DNA of 64,000 bases from Flavimaribacter sediminis (GCF_019492055.1 NZ_JAICBX010000002.1:1116001-1180000); one strand, 5' to 3'. Counted from the stretch's first letter, positions 1 through 9,554 are shown. Notes: generated by a model from the letters alone, not told the origin. Program-made: numbers and translations.

Positions 1-1
1 C

Positions 2-397
2 AAGTCGCAGATCGCCCAGGGTTCCGACGTCATCTACGCCGCCGCCGGCGGCACCGGCATCGGCGTGCTGCAGGCGGCCGCCGACGAGGGCAAACTCGGC
101 ATCGGCGTCGACTCCAACCAGAACGGCCTGCAGCCCGGGCACGTGCTGACCTCCATGCTGAAGCGCGTGGACGTCGCCGTCTACAACGCCTTCAAGGATG
201 CGCAGGAAGACAAGTTCACCTATGGTTTCAATGTTCTGGGTCTCGCCGAAAACGGCGTTGACTACGCCATGGATGAAAACAATGCGCCGCTGGTGAGCCA
301 GGACATGCGCGACGCCGTTGAACAGGCGAAGTCGGATATCATTGAAGGCAAGATCGTCGTACACGACTATATGTCGGACGAAAAATGCCCCTATTGA
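2..397 (+). CDS. BMP-family ABC transporter substrate-binding protein (C-terminal part, 5' end outside window)
   Basis: The open frame enters from the left edge and ends at TGA 395-397, giving about 131 C-terminal residues. The segment VIYAAAGGTGIGVLQAA followed by an IGVDSNQN stretch is the typical C-lobe of basic membrane protein (BMP/Med) binding proteins, which are periplasmic lipoproteins that deliver nucleosides or similar ligands to an ABC importer. The VLTSMLKRVDVAVYNAF helix and the late GLAENGVDYAMDENN strand also fit the family. The signal peptide and the permease and ATPase genes lie outside the window, so the ligand cannot be inferred. The frame is closed by a strong hairpin just downstream. 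Confidence 0.78.
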   Translation, partial: KSQIAQGSDVIYAAAGGTGIGVLQAAADEGKLGIGVDSNQNGLQPGHVLTSMLKRVDVAVYNAFKDAQEDKFTYGFNVLGLAENGVDYAMDENNAPLVSQDMRDAVEQAKSDIIEGKIVVHDYMSDEKCPY

Positions 398-422
398 TTG
401 CATTCGACAAAAGTTGATCATG

Positions 423-460
423 AAAGCCGCCGGGTCGAATGGCCCGGCGGCTTTCTTTTT
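423..460 (+). terminator. Rho-independent terminator after the BMP gene
   Basis: A perfect 12-bp inverted repeat (423-434 with 443-454, AAAGCCGCCGGG) with an 8-nt loop is followed by a T-rich run to 460. It sits 25 bp after the BMP stop codon. The yraN stop on the other strand lies at 460-462, so the hairpin separates two convergent genes. Confidence 0.85.
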
Positions 461-831
461 CAGAACGCATTCGGGAAATGAACCGGCCAGCGGCCCGGGA
501 TAACCGCCACGATGTCATAACGCAGAGACAGGCGCGAAGCGTCCGATTGCCGTGACAGCCAAACATCGCCGGCAGCCGCAATGCGCCTGGCCGCGTTCGC
601 TGTGACCGCATCAACGGCGGCCTGTTCGCTGGCGCGCGCCTTCACCTCCACAAAGACGGCCAGATCGCCCTTGCGCATGATGAGATCGACTTCGCCATGG
701 CGGGTGCGGTACCTCCGGGCGACCGGGCGATAGCCTTTCAGGACAAGCGCCAGCGCTGCGAACCATTCACTCAAATGCCCTTTTCTGAAGGCCTTTCGAC
801 GCGCTTCGACGCCAGTTTTGCCGCCGCTCAC
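460..831 (-). CDS. yraN: UPF0102 family protein YraN (nuclease-like fold)
   Basis: 123 residues, the normal length of UPF0102/YraN. The conserved block [21 protein letters not shown] (first part about residues 46-60) holds the E-D-ExK pattern of the restriction-endonuclease-like fold. A biochemical role is not established for the family. Its ATG overlaps the rsmI stop by 4 bp (ATGA), so the two are translationally coupled, and yraN beside rsmI is a widespread arrangement. The UPF0102 assignment is secure; nuclease activity is inference from the fold. Confidence 0.9.
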   Translation of the reverse strand: MSGGKTGVEARRKAFRKGHLSEWFAALALVLKGYRPVARRYRTRHGEVDLIMRKGDLAVFVEVKARASEQAAVDAVTANAARRIAAAGDVWLSRQSDASRLSLRYDIVAVIPGRWPVHFPNAF

Positions 832-1712
832 GCGCCGTCAGCCTTCATTTCGAGAAGCCGGCTGTAGAGCCACTTGCGGGAGAGACCCGTCACTTTTGCA
901 GCTTCTGTCGCCGCCTTTCCCGGCGCAAGGGTTTCGCCAAGCTCCCTGAGCAGTCCATCGACATCGACTTCATCTATTTCCCTGGCTTCGGGAGGACCGA
1001 TCACGAGCACGATTTCGCCCCGGACATTGTCCGCAGCGGAATAGCGCCGGGAAAGCTCCTCCAGGCTGCCGCGCCGGACTTCTTCGTAGGTCTTTGTGAG
1101 TTCACGGCAAACCGCAGCCGGCCGGTCGCCGCCGAGCGTGCCTGCGCAATCGGCCAGCGAAGCGGAAAGGCGTTTCGGCGACTCAAAGAAAACAAGCGTG
1201 CCCGGTACGCTCTTCAGTTCGGTCAGCCTGTCGATGCGCGCCTTTTTGCGATTCGGCAGGAAGCCTGCAAACAGAAATGCGTCCGTCGGCATGCCGGAGG
1301 CGACGAGAGCGGCAAGCGGCGCCGAAGCGCCTGGAACCGGCGTCACCCGAATACCCGCCTCTATCGCCTGTTCGACAAGTCTGTATCCGGGATCGGAGAC
1401 AAGCGGCGTTCCCGCGTCAGACACGAGAGCGACCGATTTGCCATCTTCGATAGCTGCGATCAAGGCCGGCCCGGCCTTCGCCGCATTGTGCTCGTGATAG
1501 GCAAGCGGCCGCACGGAAATCGCGTATCGATCAAGAAGCTTCCGCGTAACACGCGTATCTTCGCAGGCGACGATATCGGCCGCTGCAATGGTCTCCAGCG
1601 CGCGTATCGTTATATCGCGCAGATTGCCTATCGGCGTGGCCACAAGGTAGAGGCCGGGCTCGATAATCCCTGCGGAAATTTCCTGCGTTCCGATGTGAAA
1701 ACTGCCTGCCAT
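828..1712 (-). CDS. rsmI: 16S rRNA (cytidine(1402)-2'-O)-methyltransferase RsmI
   Basis: 294 residues, normal for RsmI, which uses SAM to 2'-O-methylate C1402 in the decoding centre of 16S rRNA. The N-terminal strand [20 protein letters not shown] and the [15 protein letters not shown] motif are family signatures of the SAM-dependent tetrapyrrole/corrin methylase fold. [19 protein letters not shown] and [19 protein letters not shown] follow in the expected order. The RsmI-specific C-terminal segment ([19 protein letters not shown]) is present. It is the first gene of the rsmI-yraN unit and is divergent from the LppC-type lipoprotein gene. Confidence 0.96.
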   Translation of the reverse strand: MAGSFHIGTQEISAGIIEPGLYLVATPIGNLRDITIRALETIAAADIVACEDTRVTRKLLDRYAISVRPLAYHEHNAAKAGPALIAAIEDGKSVALVSDAGTPLVSDPGYRLVEQAIEAGIRVTPVPGASAPLAALVASGMPTDAFLFAGFLPNRKKARIDRLTELKSVPGTLVFFESPKRLSASLADCAGTLGGDRPAAVCRELTKTYEEVRRGSLEELSRRYSAADNVRGEIVLVIGPPEAREIDEVDVDGLLRELGETLAPGKAATEAAKVTGLSRKWLYSRLLEMKADGA

Positions 1713-1853
1713 GCGCCCTGATTCCGCGATCCCTTCCTTGGGTTTCGCATACTTTGCCCGCCGCAGGCAATTGCCAGGCTGGCGACCGGCGTCCCCCCTT
1801 TACCGACGGTATTTAAATCAATACTAATCGTTCGTATCGCCAATGGCGAAACG

Positions 1854-3101
1854 ATGGGGGACTGGGGATTGCGGGACATACCGAAACGGGCGTTCGCTCG
1901 CCTGACGGCGTTGAGCATTGCGACCATCGCTTTGGCGCTCGCCTCATGCCAACAGACGGTCAATTACGGCCTGCCCACGGATATCCAGGTGGAACCGGCG
2001 TTCGAGGTAACAAGTTTACCGGCAAAGACAGGTCCCGCGCTCGGAGAAGTGCTGGGCTCGGGTCCGACGCGCGTCGCCATGCTTCTGCCGCTGTCGGCGC
2101 CGGGAAATGGCGCGCGGGTCGCCGCCGAATATCGCAACGCCGCTGAACTGGCGCTGGAGACACGCGGCGAGCACACGATGGAACTTGTCATCAAGGACAC
2201 CGGCGGCACCCCGCTAGGCGCGCGAGCGCGCGCCGAAGAGGCAATGCGCGAAGGCGCTGCTCTCGTGCTTGGCCCGGTCTTCTCAACCAGCGTCGCCTCG
2301 GCCGCAAGCGTCACCCGACCCGGCAAGCGGTACGCAATCGCCTTTTCCTCCGATCCGACAGCCGCTTCGCCCGGCGTCTACCTGATGTCGTTCCTGCCAA
2401 GCCAGGTCGTCGACCGGGTCATTTCCTATTCCGTGAGCATCGGATCTCCCTCCATCGCTGCGATTCTGCCGGAAGGCGCCTATGGCGCGCTTGTCGAGCA
2501 ACAATTGCGCGCTTCATTGAAAAAGCGCGGCGGCAGGCTGACCGGAGTTTCCTACTATCGCTACGACAATCAATCGCTGGTCACCGCCGTAGAGCAGGTT
2601 CTTCCGGCGATCGAGGAGGCTGATGCGATTTTCCTTCCCGATGGAGGCCAGGCGCCCATTGCGCTTGCTCGGGTTCTCCAGTCGGAAGGCGTAAAACTCC
2701 CGGAAAAGCGCCTGATCGGCACAGGACAGTGGCGATCGTCCGATCTGAAATCCGCTTATCTACAGGGCGGCATCTTTGCTGATATGGACGAGACCTATTT
2801 CACGCCGTTCCGTGAAAACTATCGCGAGAAATTTGGCGCCGACCCGACCGTCAACGGCGGTCTTGGCTTCGATTCGGTGATGTTGGCCGCCGATCTGCTG
2901 GCCTCCGGAAACCCTGAAGCGCTGTCGCGTTCAAATCTCGAAAACAGCCGCGGCTATCTCGGCGTCACGGGCGCCTACCGTTTCCTTCCGGACGGCCTGA
3001 GTTCGCGAAGCCTCGCCATTTACCAGATACAGGAGGGCGAGGCGGTCGTGCTCCAACCGGCGCCGGCCCATCCTGGCGCCATCACCACGGCCCAATACTG
3101 A
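1854..3101 (+). CDS. LppC/LpoA-type lipoprotein, penicillin-binding protein activator
   Basis: 415 residues. A basic N-terminus and a hydrophobic stretch end in the lipobox ALASC (Cys at about residue 32), so this is predicted to be a lipoprotein exposed to the periplasm. The rest matches the LppC family (PF04348), which has a periplasmic-binding-protein fold: a VAMLLPLSAPG strand near residue 80, a VLGPVFSTSVASAA segment, and a second lobe with RLIGTGQWR. LpoA of gammaproteobacteria activates PBP1A; the same job here is inferred. Divergence from rsmI matches the rsmI-yraM(lpoA)-yraN association known in enterics. A class A PBP gene lies at 59.4-61.5 kb. Confidence 0.85.
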   Translation: MGDWGLRDIPKRAFARLTALSIATIALALASCQQTVNYGLPTDIQVEPAFEVTSLPAKTGPALGEVLGSGPTRVAMLLPLSAPGNGARVAAEYRNAAELALETRGEHTMELVIKDTGGTPLGARARAEEAMREGAALVLGPVFSTSVASAASVTRPGKRYAIAFSSDPTAASPGVYLMSFLPSQVVDRVISYSVSIGSPSIAAILPEGAYGALVEQQLRASLKKRGGRLTGVSYYRYDNQSLVTAVEQVLPAIEEADAIFLPDGGQAPIALARVLQSEGVKLPEKRLIGTGQWRSSDLKSAYLQGGIFADMDETYFTPFRENYREKFGADPTVNGGLGFDSVMLAADLLASGNPEALSRSNLENSRGYLGVTGAYRFLPDGLSSRSLAIYQIQEGEAVVLQPAPAHPGAITTAQY

Positions 3102-3113
3102 TGCCGCCCTGCG

Positions 3114-3617
3114 TCAGCGGCGCGCTCTTGCGAGAGCTCCTGAAAAAGCATCCGCGAACGTCTCCCGGTCTTCCGGATTGAGAAAGGAGCCAATATCGGT
3201 CGCGCGCCCTTCTCCGGAAACGGCCATGCGCGTGATTCCGATCTCGTCGTGCCGGGAAACATGAAACCGCGCCCAAAGCGGGTTCCAGTGAAACTCGGTG
3301 GAACGCCCGGAAGGCGCGTATTTGTTGATCAGCAAATCGGTCCGGGAAACGCTCACCGTTTCCCTGGCGCGCGCCGAACGGTAATTCAGCCAAAAGGCCC
3401 CGAAAAGAAGCGCAAGATCGAGCCCGAAAAATGCGCCCACAGGCCAGGCGCCGGAAACCATGAAGACCGTCGAATGCGCCAGGGTAATGACAGTGGCGAC
3501 GCCCATCACGACGAGAAAGCCCACACGGCCGAGAGAGCGGTGCGGCGTAAGCATGGCCTCGAAAATCGGTTTCTCCGGATCCGGCGCGACGCGCTCCGAA
3601 GAATTGCTTTTGTCCAT
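3114..3617 (-). CDS. DUF2244 domain membrane protein
   Basis: 167 residues from the ATG at 3617. An upstream in-frame ATG at 3698 would overlap the divergent nth gene and adds a non-family leader, so I reject it. The protein starts with a charged cytoplasmic segment, then the PHRSL motif typical of DUF2244, then two adjacent membrane helices (about residues 30-75, with FLVVMGVATVITLAHS and WPVGAFFGLDLALLFGAFW). A soluble C-terminal domain follows with a conserved W-x-R-F region. The function of the family is unknown. It is convergent with the LppC gene (12 bp gap) and divergent from nth (22 bp gap). Confidence 0.85.
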   Translation of the reverse strand: MDKSNSSERVAPDPEKPIFEAMLTPHRSLGRVGFLVVMGVATVITLAHSTVFMVSGAWPVGAFFGLDLALLFGAFWLNYRSARARETVSVSRTDLLINKYAPSGRSTEFHWNPLWARFHVSRHDEIGITRMAVSGEGRATDIGSFLNPEDRETFADAFSGALARARR

Positions 3618-3639
3618 AACACGCGAATATAGAGAAAAA

Positions 3640-4389
3640 ATGCAAAAGGCAAAACCAGAATCAGCGCCTGCAGGCGTACGCGGGCCGAAGCGGCGCAAGC
3701 CGAGAAAAAGGCTTCCGAAAAGCCTCTATTCACGGAGCGAACTGGACGAGATCTTCCGGCGTTTCTCCGTGCAACGACCCGGGCCGACGGGCGAACTGGA
3801 GCACGTCAACGCCTATACGCTTCTGGTCGCAGTGGTTTTATCGGCGCAGGCGACGGACGCCGGCGTGAACAAGGCGACCCGCGCTCTGTTCCAGATTGCC
3901 GACACGCCCCAGAAGATGCTGGATCTCGGAGAAGACAGGGTGCGGGAGCATATCCGCACGATCGGTCTTTACCGCAACAAGGCGAAGAACGTCATCTTGC
4001 TGTCGCGCGCGCTCATCCATGACCATAACGGAGAAGTGCCGGCCGACCGCGACGCACTGACGGCGCTGCCCGGCGTGGGACGAAAAACCGCCAATGTGGT
4101 GCTCAACATGGCCTTCGGCCAGCCAACCATGGCTGTCGACACCCATATCTTTCGCATTGCAAATCGCATCGGCCTGGCGCCAGGGAAGGACGTGGACAAG
4201 GTCGAGCAAAATCTGCTGCGCACCGTGCCGGACTGCTATCTGCTGCACGCCCATCACTGGCTCATTCTGCATGGACGCTACGTCTGCAAGGCCAGAAAAC
4301 CGGATTGCGCCGCCTGCGTGATCGCTGACCTTTGCAAGTACAAGGCCAAGACGACGGATATTCCGGCGCCGCTCACCCGGATTTCCTGA
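3640..4389 (+). CDS. nth: Endonuclease III (DNA glycosylase/AP lyase)
   Basis: 249 residues from the ATG at 3640, which has AGAGA just upstream. The frame is open much further 5', but that part is a shadow of DUF2244. Nth removes oxidised pyrimidines in base-excision repair. The helix-hairpin-helix LPGVGRKTANVVL carries the catalytic Lys, and AVDTHIFRIANR carries the catalytic Asp. The C-terminal Cys-x6-Cys-x2-Cys-x5-Cys pattern (CKARKPDCAACVIADLC) binds a [4Fe-4S] cluster. The N-terminus has a 25-residue basic extension (RGPKRRKPRKRLPK) compared with E. coli Nth. The gene ends directly against the convergent CysZ-like gene. Confidence 0.96.
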   Translation: MQKAKPESAPAGVRGPKRRKPRKRLPKSLYSRSELDEIFRRFSVQRPGPTGELEHVNAYTLLVAVVLSAQATDAGVNKATRALFQIADTPQKMLDLGEDRVREHIRTIGLYRNKAKNVILLSRALIHDHNGEVPADRDALTALPGVGRKTANVVLNMAFGQPTMAVDTHIFRIANRIGLAPGKDVDKVEQNLLRTVPDCYLLHAHHWLILHGRYVCKARKPDCAACVIADLCKYKAKTTDIPAPLTRIS

Positions 4390-5103
4390 TCACGCGGCGA
4401 ATTCGGGGTCTTTGCGCGAAATCATCTTGTGCAGATGGACCATCATCGAGGCGCCGAAGATCGGCGTCAGCAGGTTGACGATTGGTATGGCGAGCACCAC
4501 CGCGATGACAAGACCGCCCAGGAAAATCGTTGTCCCGTGCTTCGACCGCATCCGCCGGACCTCTTCTTCGCTACGGAAACGCAGCGCGGCGAACTCGAAG
4601 AATTCGCGGCCGAACAGATATCCGTTGACGAGGAAAAATGCGATGAGATTGACGCCCGGAACCAGCAGCAAAAAGAGCGCCAGAAGATTGCCGGCGATGA
4701 CAACGCCGAGGAACTTCACGGTATAAATCGCGGCGCGGCCGACGGGGAGCGCCTGTCCCGGCGCATCGGCCGGGTAATCGCGCGATTCGATGACTTCAGC
4801 GACGCCGTCGAGAAAAAGGCCAGCGATAATCGCCGTGACCGGCGCGATCAGAAGAACGAAAGCCGCGGCAAGACCCAGCGAGGCGATGATGCCTGCGAGC
4901 GAACCGATCCAGACAACCCAGTCCGGCATCGTCGGCAGGAACGTCTGGATCCAAGGCGCCACATAGGCGACGAATATCTCGCGAATCAAAACCCAGCCGC
5001 CGACAAGCAGCAGCAGGGTCAATCCGAGAATTCGCCAGAAGGCGGCGCGCGTTTCCGGCGCAAGCATGTTGCGGCCAGCAAGCCGCACGGCTTCAAGAAT
5101 CAT
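4390..5103 (-). CDS. EI24/CysZ-family membrane protein
   Basis: 237 residues from the ATG at 5103; an in-frame ATG at 5181 would add 26 residues. The shorter start fits better because family members begin a few residues before an amphipathic RLAGRNML segment. Several hydrophobic helices are visible (ILGLTLLLLVGGWVLI, VWIGSLAGIIASLGLAAAF, LGVVIAGNLLALFLLLVPG), plus the NLIAFFLVNGYLFGREFFE motif of the EI24 domain (PF07264). CysZ of enterics takes up sulfate; alphaproteobacterial homologues are largely unstudied and no cys genes lie nearby, so the substrate is open. No good Shine-Dalgarno precedes either start. Confidence 0.82.
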   Translation of the reverse strand: MILEAVRLAGRNMLAPETRAAFWRILGLTLLLLVGGWVLIREIFVAYVAPWIQTFLPTMPDWVVWIGSLAGIIASLGLAAAFVLLIAPVTAIIAGLFLDGVAEVIESRDYPADAPGQALPVGRAAIYTVKFLGVVIAGNLLALFLLLVPGVNLIAFFLVNGYLFGREFFEFAALRFRSEEEVRRMRSKHGTTIFLGGLVIAVVLAIPIVNLLTPIFGASMMVHLHKMISRKDPEFAA

Positions 5104-5296
5104 GGGAAGGGTCCAGGTGGGCCATGGGATGCAGATAGTGATCCGCCTGACCAAATCAAGCGCGAAGAAAACAGGTCGCATGGCCGCGATTTCCCAAAAC
5201 CCCGGTCATCGGCTTTTCAAAGGCGACAAACACGGCTAGATCACTCTCGTCATCAAGAAGCGCACAATCGAACCAACGGAATGAGGGACTGACCGC

Positions 5297-6322
5297 ATGA
5301 GTGATCTGGATGTTCTTTGCATCGGAAACGCAATCGTCGACATCATCGCAAGATGCGAGGACTCGTTTCTGATCGAAAACGACATCACCAAGGCGGCCAT
5401 GAACCTGATCGACGCCGATCGGGCCGAACTGCTCTACAGCCGCATGGGTCCGGCTATCGAGGCCTCGGGCGGCAGTGCGGGAAACACGGCCGCCGGCGTT
5501 GCGAGTTTCGGCGGCAAGGCCGCATTCTTCGGTAAGGTCGCCGACGATCACCTCGGCGGCATCTATCGGCACGACATCCGCTCCCAGGGTGTGGTGTTCG
5601 GAACAGAAGCCCTCAAGGACTATCCACCGACAGCCCGTTCCATGATTTTCGTGACGCCGGACGGCGAACGCTCCATGAACACCTATCTGGGCGCCTGCGT
5701 GGAGCTCGGCCCGGAGGATGTGGAGGCTGATATCGTCGCGGCCGCGAAGGTCAGCTATTTTGAAGGTTACCTTTGGGATCCGCCGCGCGCAAAGGAAGCG
5801 ATCGTGTTGTGCGCGAAGATTGCGCACGAAAACGGCCGGGAAATGTCGATGACGTTGTCAGACCCATTCTGCGTCGATCGTTATCGCGACGAATTTCTGG
5901 AGCTGATGCGCGGCGGCGCCGTCGACATCGTCTTCGCCAACGAGCATGAGGCGATTTCGCTGTATCAGACGGCTTCGCTGGAAACTGCGGTTGACCTGCT
6001 GGCGCAGGATTGCAGCCTCGCCGTCATCACACGGGGCGAGAATGGCTCCATCGTCGCCAGGAAGGAAGAGCGGATCATTATTCCAGCCATCGAAATCAAT
6101 GAGCTTGTCGACACGACTGGCGCGGGAGATCTCTACGCCGCCGGCTTTCTCTACGGCTACACCAACGGCCGGACGCTGGAAGATTGCGGACATCTCGGAA
6201 GTCTCGCCGCCGGTCTGGTAATCCAGCAGATCGGGCCTCGGCCCATGCTTTCACTGAGACAGGCGGCGATCGATCGGGGTCTTTCAGACGGCGCATCGAC
6301 GGACGCGCGCGACCGGGCCTGA
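5297..6322 (+). CDS. PfkB-family carbohydrate kinase, adenosine-kinase-like
   Basis: 341 residues. An N-terminal VLCIGNAIVDIIA strand, the GGSAGNTAAGVASFGGKAAFFG motif (PfkB signature 1 region, residues about 55-77) and the C-terminal DTTGAGDLYAAGFLYG (signature 2 with the catalytic Asp) establish a ribokinase/PfkB fold kinase. Rhizobial genes of this type are annotated as adenosine kinase; the NTYLGACVELGPEDVE segment matches that subgroup. The substrate (adenosine or another nucleoside/sugar) is not provable from sequence. It stands alone, with a hairpin overlapping its stop codon. Confidence 0.85.
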   Translation: MSDLDVLCIGNAIVDIIARCEDSFLIENDITKAAMNLIDADRAELLYSRMGPAIEASGGSAGNTAAGVASFGGKAAFFGKVADDHLGGIYRHDIRSQGVVFGTEALKDYPPTARSMIFVTPDGERSMNTYLGACVELGPEDVEADIVAAAKVSYFEGYLWDPPRAKEAIVLCAKIAHENGREMSMTLSDPFCVDRYRDEFLELMRGGAVDIVFANEHEAISLYQTASLETAVDLLAQDCSLAVITRGENGSIVARKEERIIIPAIEINELVDTTGAGDLYAAGFLYGYTNGRTLEDCGHLGSLAAGLVIQQIGPRPMLSLRQAAIDRGLSDGASTDARDRA

Positions 6323-6337
6323 CAGGCCCGGCTTTCT
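6313..6337 (+). terminator. Probable terminator overlapping the kinase stop codon
   Basis: Perfect 8-bp stem CCGGGCCT/AGGCCCGG (6313-6320 and 6324-6331) with a 3-nt loop, followed by CTTTCT. The T-run is short, so intrinsic termination is probable rather than certain. The minus-strand side has no T-run for grpE. Confidence 0.6.
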
Positions 6338-6348
6338 AACCTTTCCGG

Positions 6349-7002
6349 CTATTCCTGATCGCCGGCTTCCACGCTCGCGGCTTCCGTCTGTTTGGGTCCG
6401 CCCTTGGCGACCCCCACCATCGCAGGCCGCAGCACGCGTTCGCCGATCACGTAACCGTCCTGAACCACGTCAACGACCGTGTTGTTGGGCACGTTCGGAT
6501 CAGGCACCTCGAACATGGCCTGGTGAAAATTCGGATCGAATTTCTCGCCTTTTGGCGCAAGCTTCTTCACGCCATGGCGCTCCAGCGCCGACAGCATCGA
6601 GCGCTCTGTCATCTCGACGCCTTCGATCAGCGCCTTCAGGCCAGCCTCGCCAGCCTCACGCGTTTCGGCGGGGATGGCGTCGAGGGCGCGACGCAGATTG
6701 TCCGACACGCCAAGCATGTCGCGCGCGAAACCGGAAACGGAATAGGACTTCGCGTCCTTGACGTCTCGAGCCGTGCGGCGGCGCAGATTGTCCATCTCGG
6801 CGGCCATGCGCAGATATTTGTCTTTCCACTCGTCGGCTTCGGCGGCAAGAATTTCCAGCGGCCCCATCGGATCGGCTGATTCGCCCTCGCCGGCTTCCGG
6901 TTCAATGACTTCATCCTGCGGCGCAGAGTCGTTGACGGCGTCCTGCTCGGGCACAGTCTTACCTTCGTCGTCAATACCGTGTTTCTTCGTCTCATCGGTC
7001 AT
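6349..7002 (-). CDS. grpE: Nucleotide exchange factor GrpE
   Basis: 217 residues. An acidic, disordered N-terminal third (about residues 1-60) leads into the long coiled coil [24 protein letters not shown] that is diagnostic of GrpE. The C-terminal beta domain follows ([45 protein letters not shown]). GrpE releases ADP from DnaK; dnaK and dnaJ lie at 55-58 kb. The gene is 140 bp downstream of hrcA on the same strand with its own heat-shock-type promoter in the gap. AAGGA lies 11 bp before the ATG. Confidence 0.96.
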   Translation of the reverse strand: MTDETKKHGIDDEGKTVPEQDAVNDSAPQDEVIEPEAGEGESADPMGPLEILAAEADEWKDKYLRMAAEMDNLRRRTARDVKDAKSYSVSGFARDMLGVSDNLRRALDAIPAETREAGEAGLKALIEGVEMTERSMLSALERHGVKKLAPKGEKFDPNFHQAMFEVPDPNVPNNTVVDVVQDGYVIGERVLRPAMVGVAKGGPKQTEAASVEAGDQE

Positions 7003-7044
7003 GACGTGACTTGTCCTTCTTTCTTATTTTCGATGTCGTGACGC

Positions 7045-7073
7045 ATATCGAGGTTTCGCGACAAAAAATCAAG
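7045..7073 (-). promoter_or_regulatory. Possible RpoH (sigma-32-type) promoter of grpE
   Basis: On the minus strand CTTGAT (7068-7073) and CTCGATAT (7045-7052) are separated by 15 bp, resembling the alphaproteobacterial RpoH consensus (CTTGA, about 16 bp, CYTATNT). It lies about 43 bp upstream of the grpE ATG, as expected for a heat-shock gene. The -10 match is imperfect. Confidence 0.5.
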
Positions 7074-7142
7074 GGACGAAACCACCCGAATCGCGGCTTG
7101 AAAGCCTGGCCACGACCCATGCTCTCTGTCTTGCGCAGCGAC

Positions 7143-8219
7143 CTAGCGAATCATTCTCGACACAACCTGGGCGGTGTAGTCGACCATCGGGACGATGCGG
7201 GAGTAATTCAGCCGCGTTGGACCGATGACGCCGACCGCGCCGACGATCCGGTCATCGCTGTCGCGATAGGGCGCAACCACAAGGGATGAGCCGGAAAGGG
7301 AAAACAGCTTGTTCTCCGAACCGATGAAGATGCGAACGCCGGAACCGGCCTCGGCAAGGTCGAGCAATTCGATCAGTCCGTCCTTTTTCTCCAGATCATC
7401 GAAGAGCATGCGCAGCTTGTCGATCTCCTCGATGTCTCGCATGGTGTCGAGCAGGTTTGCGCGGCCGCGCACGATCAGACGGGCCGGCTGACCTTCCGAC
7501 GACCCCGACCATACTGCAACGCCCCGTTCGACGAGGTCGCGGGACAGCGCATCCAGTTCGTCGGCGACCGTCTGCTTGAGGCGATGCAACTTGCCGCGCA
7601 ACTCGGGCAGAGTATGGCCGGCCAAGTGCGCGTTGAGAAAATTGGCAGCCTCGACGAGCTGGGACGCTGTGACGCCGACAGGCAACTCGATGATCCGGTT
7701 CTCGACCTGGTCGCCCTCCCCGACGATGATGACAAGGGCGCGCGTCGCATCCAGCCTGACGAATTCGATATGGCGCACGATGGCGTCGCTCTTGTTGGCG
7801 ATAACCAGCCCGGCGCCGCGCGAAAGACCCGAAAGCAGCTGGCTCGCCTCGGTCAGAAGCGTTTCAACCGAATGATCGCGGTTGCCGCCGCGCACCTGGC
7901 GTTCAATCATGTCGCGCTCTTCGGTTGAAAGATCGCCAGTCTCCATGAATGCGTCAACGAAGAAGCGCAGACCCTGCTGGGTCGGAAGGCGTCCGGCGCT
8001 CACATGCGGCGCATAGATCAATCCCAGTTCCTCGAGATCGCTCATGACGTTTCGGATCGACGCGGGCGACAAGGGATGAGCCAGGATGCGGGAGAGGCTC
8101 CTTGAGCCTACCGGCTCGCCGGACTCCAGATAGGTCTCCACGAGACGGCGGAATATTTCACGCATCCGCTCGTCATGCGACATGGCGTTGGAGAGATCGA
8201 AATTTGCCATATTACTCAT
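7143..8219 (-). CDS. hrcA: Heat-inducible transcription repressor HrcA
   Basis: 358 residues from the ATG at 8219; ATGs at 8240 and 8210 are possible alternatives and no start has a clear ribosome-binding site. The N-terminal winged helix is clear: ERMREIFRRLVETYLESGEPVGSRSLSRIL, then LSPASIRNVMSDLEELGLIYAPHVSAGRLPT. The GAF-like dimerisation region and the C-terminal VIGPTRLNYSRIVPMVDYTAQVVSRM complete the family. HrcA represses chaperone genes through CIRCE elements. I see no CIRCE element upstream of hrcA, grpE or dnaK here, so its targets (typically groESL in alphaproteobacteria) are elsewhere. Divergent from rph. Confidence 0.95.
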   Translation of the reverse strand: MSNMANFDLSNAMSHDERMREIFRRLVETYLESGEPVGSRSLSRILAHPLSPASIRNVMSDLEELGLIYAPHVSAGRLPTQQGLRFFVDAFMETGDLSTEERDMIERQVRGGNRDHSVETLLTEASQLLSGLSRGAGLVIANKSDAIVRHIEFVRLDATRALVIIVGEGDQVENRIIELPVGVTASQLVEAANFLNAHLAGHTLPELRGKLHRLKQTVADELDALSRDLVERGVAVWSGSSEGQPARLIVRGRANLLDTMRDIEEIDKLRMLFDDLEKKDGLIELLDLAEAGSGVRIFIGSENKLFSLSGSSLVVAPYRDSDDRIVGAVGVIGPTRLNYSRIVPMVDYTAQVVSRMIR

Positions 8220-8417
8220 GCGAACCCCGTGACCGGCCATTTTCCGGTCGCTGTCTGTCGATCAATCTACAGCCCGTTCCATCCTTTCGATCAGGCCGCT
8301 GACGACCGTAAAATCTGCATTTGTCGCGTCACTATATAGGTGTTTTTCTTTGCTTGCATACACAAGGGGCGTTACATAGCACCAGAAACAGTAAAGTTGT
8401 TCCAAGGGAGTGAAAAG

Positions 8418-9134
8418 ATGCGGCCATCAGGCAGAAAGCCCGACCAGATGCGGGACGTCTCTTTTGAAAGAGGCTATTCCAAACACGCAGAGGGCTCTTG
8501 CCTGGTCAGATTCGGCGATACGCATGTGTTGTGCACGGCGAGCCTTGAAGAACGGGTTCCACCATGGTTGCGCAACGCAGGTCGCGGTTGGGTTACGGCG
8601 GAATACGGAATGCTGCCGCGAGCAACGGGCGAACGCATGCGCCGCGAAGCGAGCGCCGGCAAACAGAGCGGTCGCACGCAGGAAATCCAGAGGCTGATCG
8701 GGCGGTCGCTTCGCGCCATCACGGATCTGGAAGCGCTCGGAGAGCGACAGATTTCCATCGATTGCGATGTCATCCAGGCCGATGGAGGAACCCGCACCGC
8801 ATCAATCACCGGAGCATGGATTGCGCTTTACGACTGTCTGAAGTGGATGGAAAAGCGCCAGATGGTGAAAGCGGAAAAGGTTCTGAAGGATCACGTCGCC
8901 GCAATTTCCTGCGGCATATTCCTGAATCAATCGGTGCTCGATCTCGATTATGCGGAAGATTCGTCCGCCGAGACAGACGCCAATTTCGTCATGACTGGCG
9001 TGGGCGGGATCGTGGAAATACAGGGAACGGCGGAAGGCGCGCCGTTCAGCCAGGACGAATTCCAGGCCATGCTCGATCTCGCCAAAGCAGGTATTTCAAA
9101 TCTTGTCGAATTGCAAAAACAAACCATCGGATAA
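8418..9134 (+). CDS. rph: Ribonuclease PH
   Basis: 238 residues, the standard length, from the ATG at 8418 preceded by AAGGGAG. An upstream in-frame start would add a non-family leader. RNase PH trims tRNA 3' ends by phosphorolysis. Signatures: [59 protein letters not shown], and [21 protein letters not shown] with catalytic-site acidic residues. The gene leads a compact plus-strand series with the VOC gene (6 bp gap), rdgB and hemW. rph-rdgB-hemW linkage is common in alphaproteobacteria. Confidence 0.97.
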   Translation: MRPSGRKPDQMRDVSFERGYSKHAEGSCLVRFGDTHVLCTASLEERVPPWLRNAGRGWVTAEYGMLPRATGERMRREASAGKQSGRTQEIQRLIGRSLRAITDLEALGERQISIDCDVIQADGGTRTASITGAWIALYDCLKWMEKRQMVKAEKVLKDHVAAISCGIFLNQSVLDLDYAEDSSAETDANFVMTGVGGIVEIQGTAEGAPFSQDEFQAMLDLAKAGISNLVELQKQTIG

Positions 9135-9140
9135 CAGGCC

Positions 9141-9554
9141 ATGACAGCCATCTCCGGCATTCTTGAAACAGTATTATACGTTAGAAATCTCAACGCAGCG
9201 GAAATATTCTACGGGAATATTATCGGCCTGGAAAAGGAAGTGCGTGTCGGCAATCGCCATGTCTTCTTCCGTTGCGGCCAAGGCATGCTTATGATCTTCA
9301 ATCCGGAGGAGACGGTCAAACCTCCAACCAGCGCCAAGACGCCGGTTCCTCCGCATGGCGGCCATGGCGAGGGACATGTCTGTTTCAGCGTGCCGGGCGA
9401 CGAACTTGACGCGATCAAGGACATGCTGGAAGACAACGAAGTTTATATCGAGGCGGATTTCCGCTGGCCCAATGGCGCCCGTTCGATCTACATCCGCGAT
9501 CCGGCTGGCAACAGTGTGGAATTCGCAGAGCCGCGTCTGTGGGATTTTGAGTAG
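9141..9554 (+). CDS. VOC (glyoxalase/dioxygenase-fold) family protein
   Basis: 137 residues forming one vicinal-oxygen-chelate domain. It has the [22 protein letters not shown] opening, a central [19 protein letters not shown] containing a candidate metal His, and the closing [17 protein letters not shown] with a candidate metal Glu. Relatives include glyoxalase I and fosfomycin-resistance-like proteins; the substrate cannot be told. It is inserted between rph and rdgB, 6 bp after rph and 7 bp before the probable TTG start of rdgB, so it is cotranscribed. Confidence 0.85.
   Translation: MTAISGILETVLYVRNLNAAEIFYGNIIGLEKEVRVGNRHVFFRCGQGMLMIFNPEETVKPPTSAKTPVPPHGGHGEGHVCFSVPGDELDAIKDMLEDNEVYIEADFRWPNGARSIYIRDPAGNSVEFAEPRLWDFE

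Noticed and set aside
7003-8417. CIRCE element near hrcA/grpE
   Set aside because: No TTAGCACTC-N9-GAGTGCTAA-like inverted repeat on either strand in the gaps around these genes.
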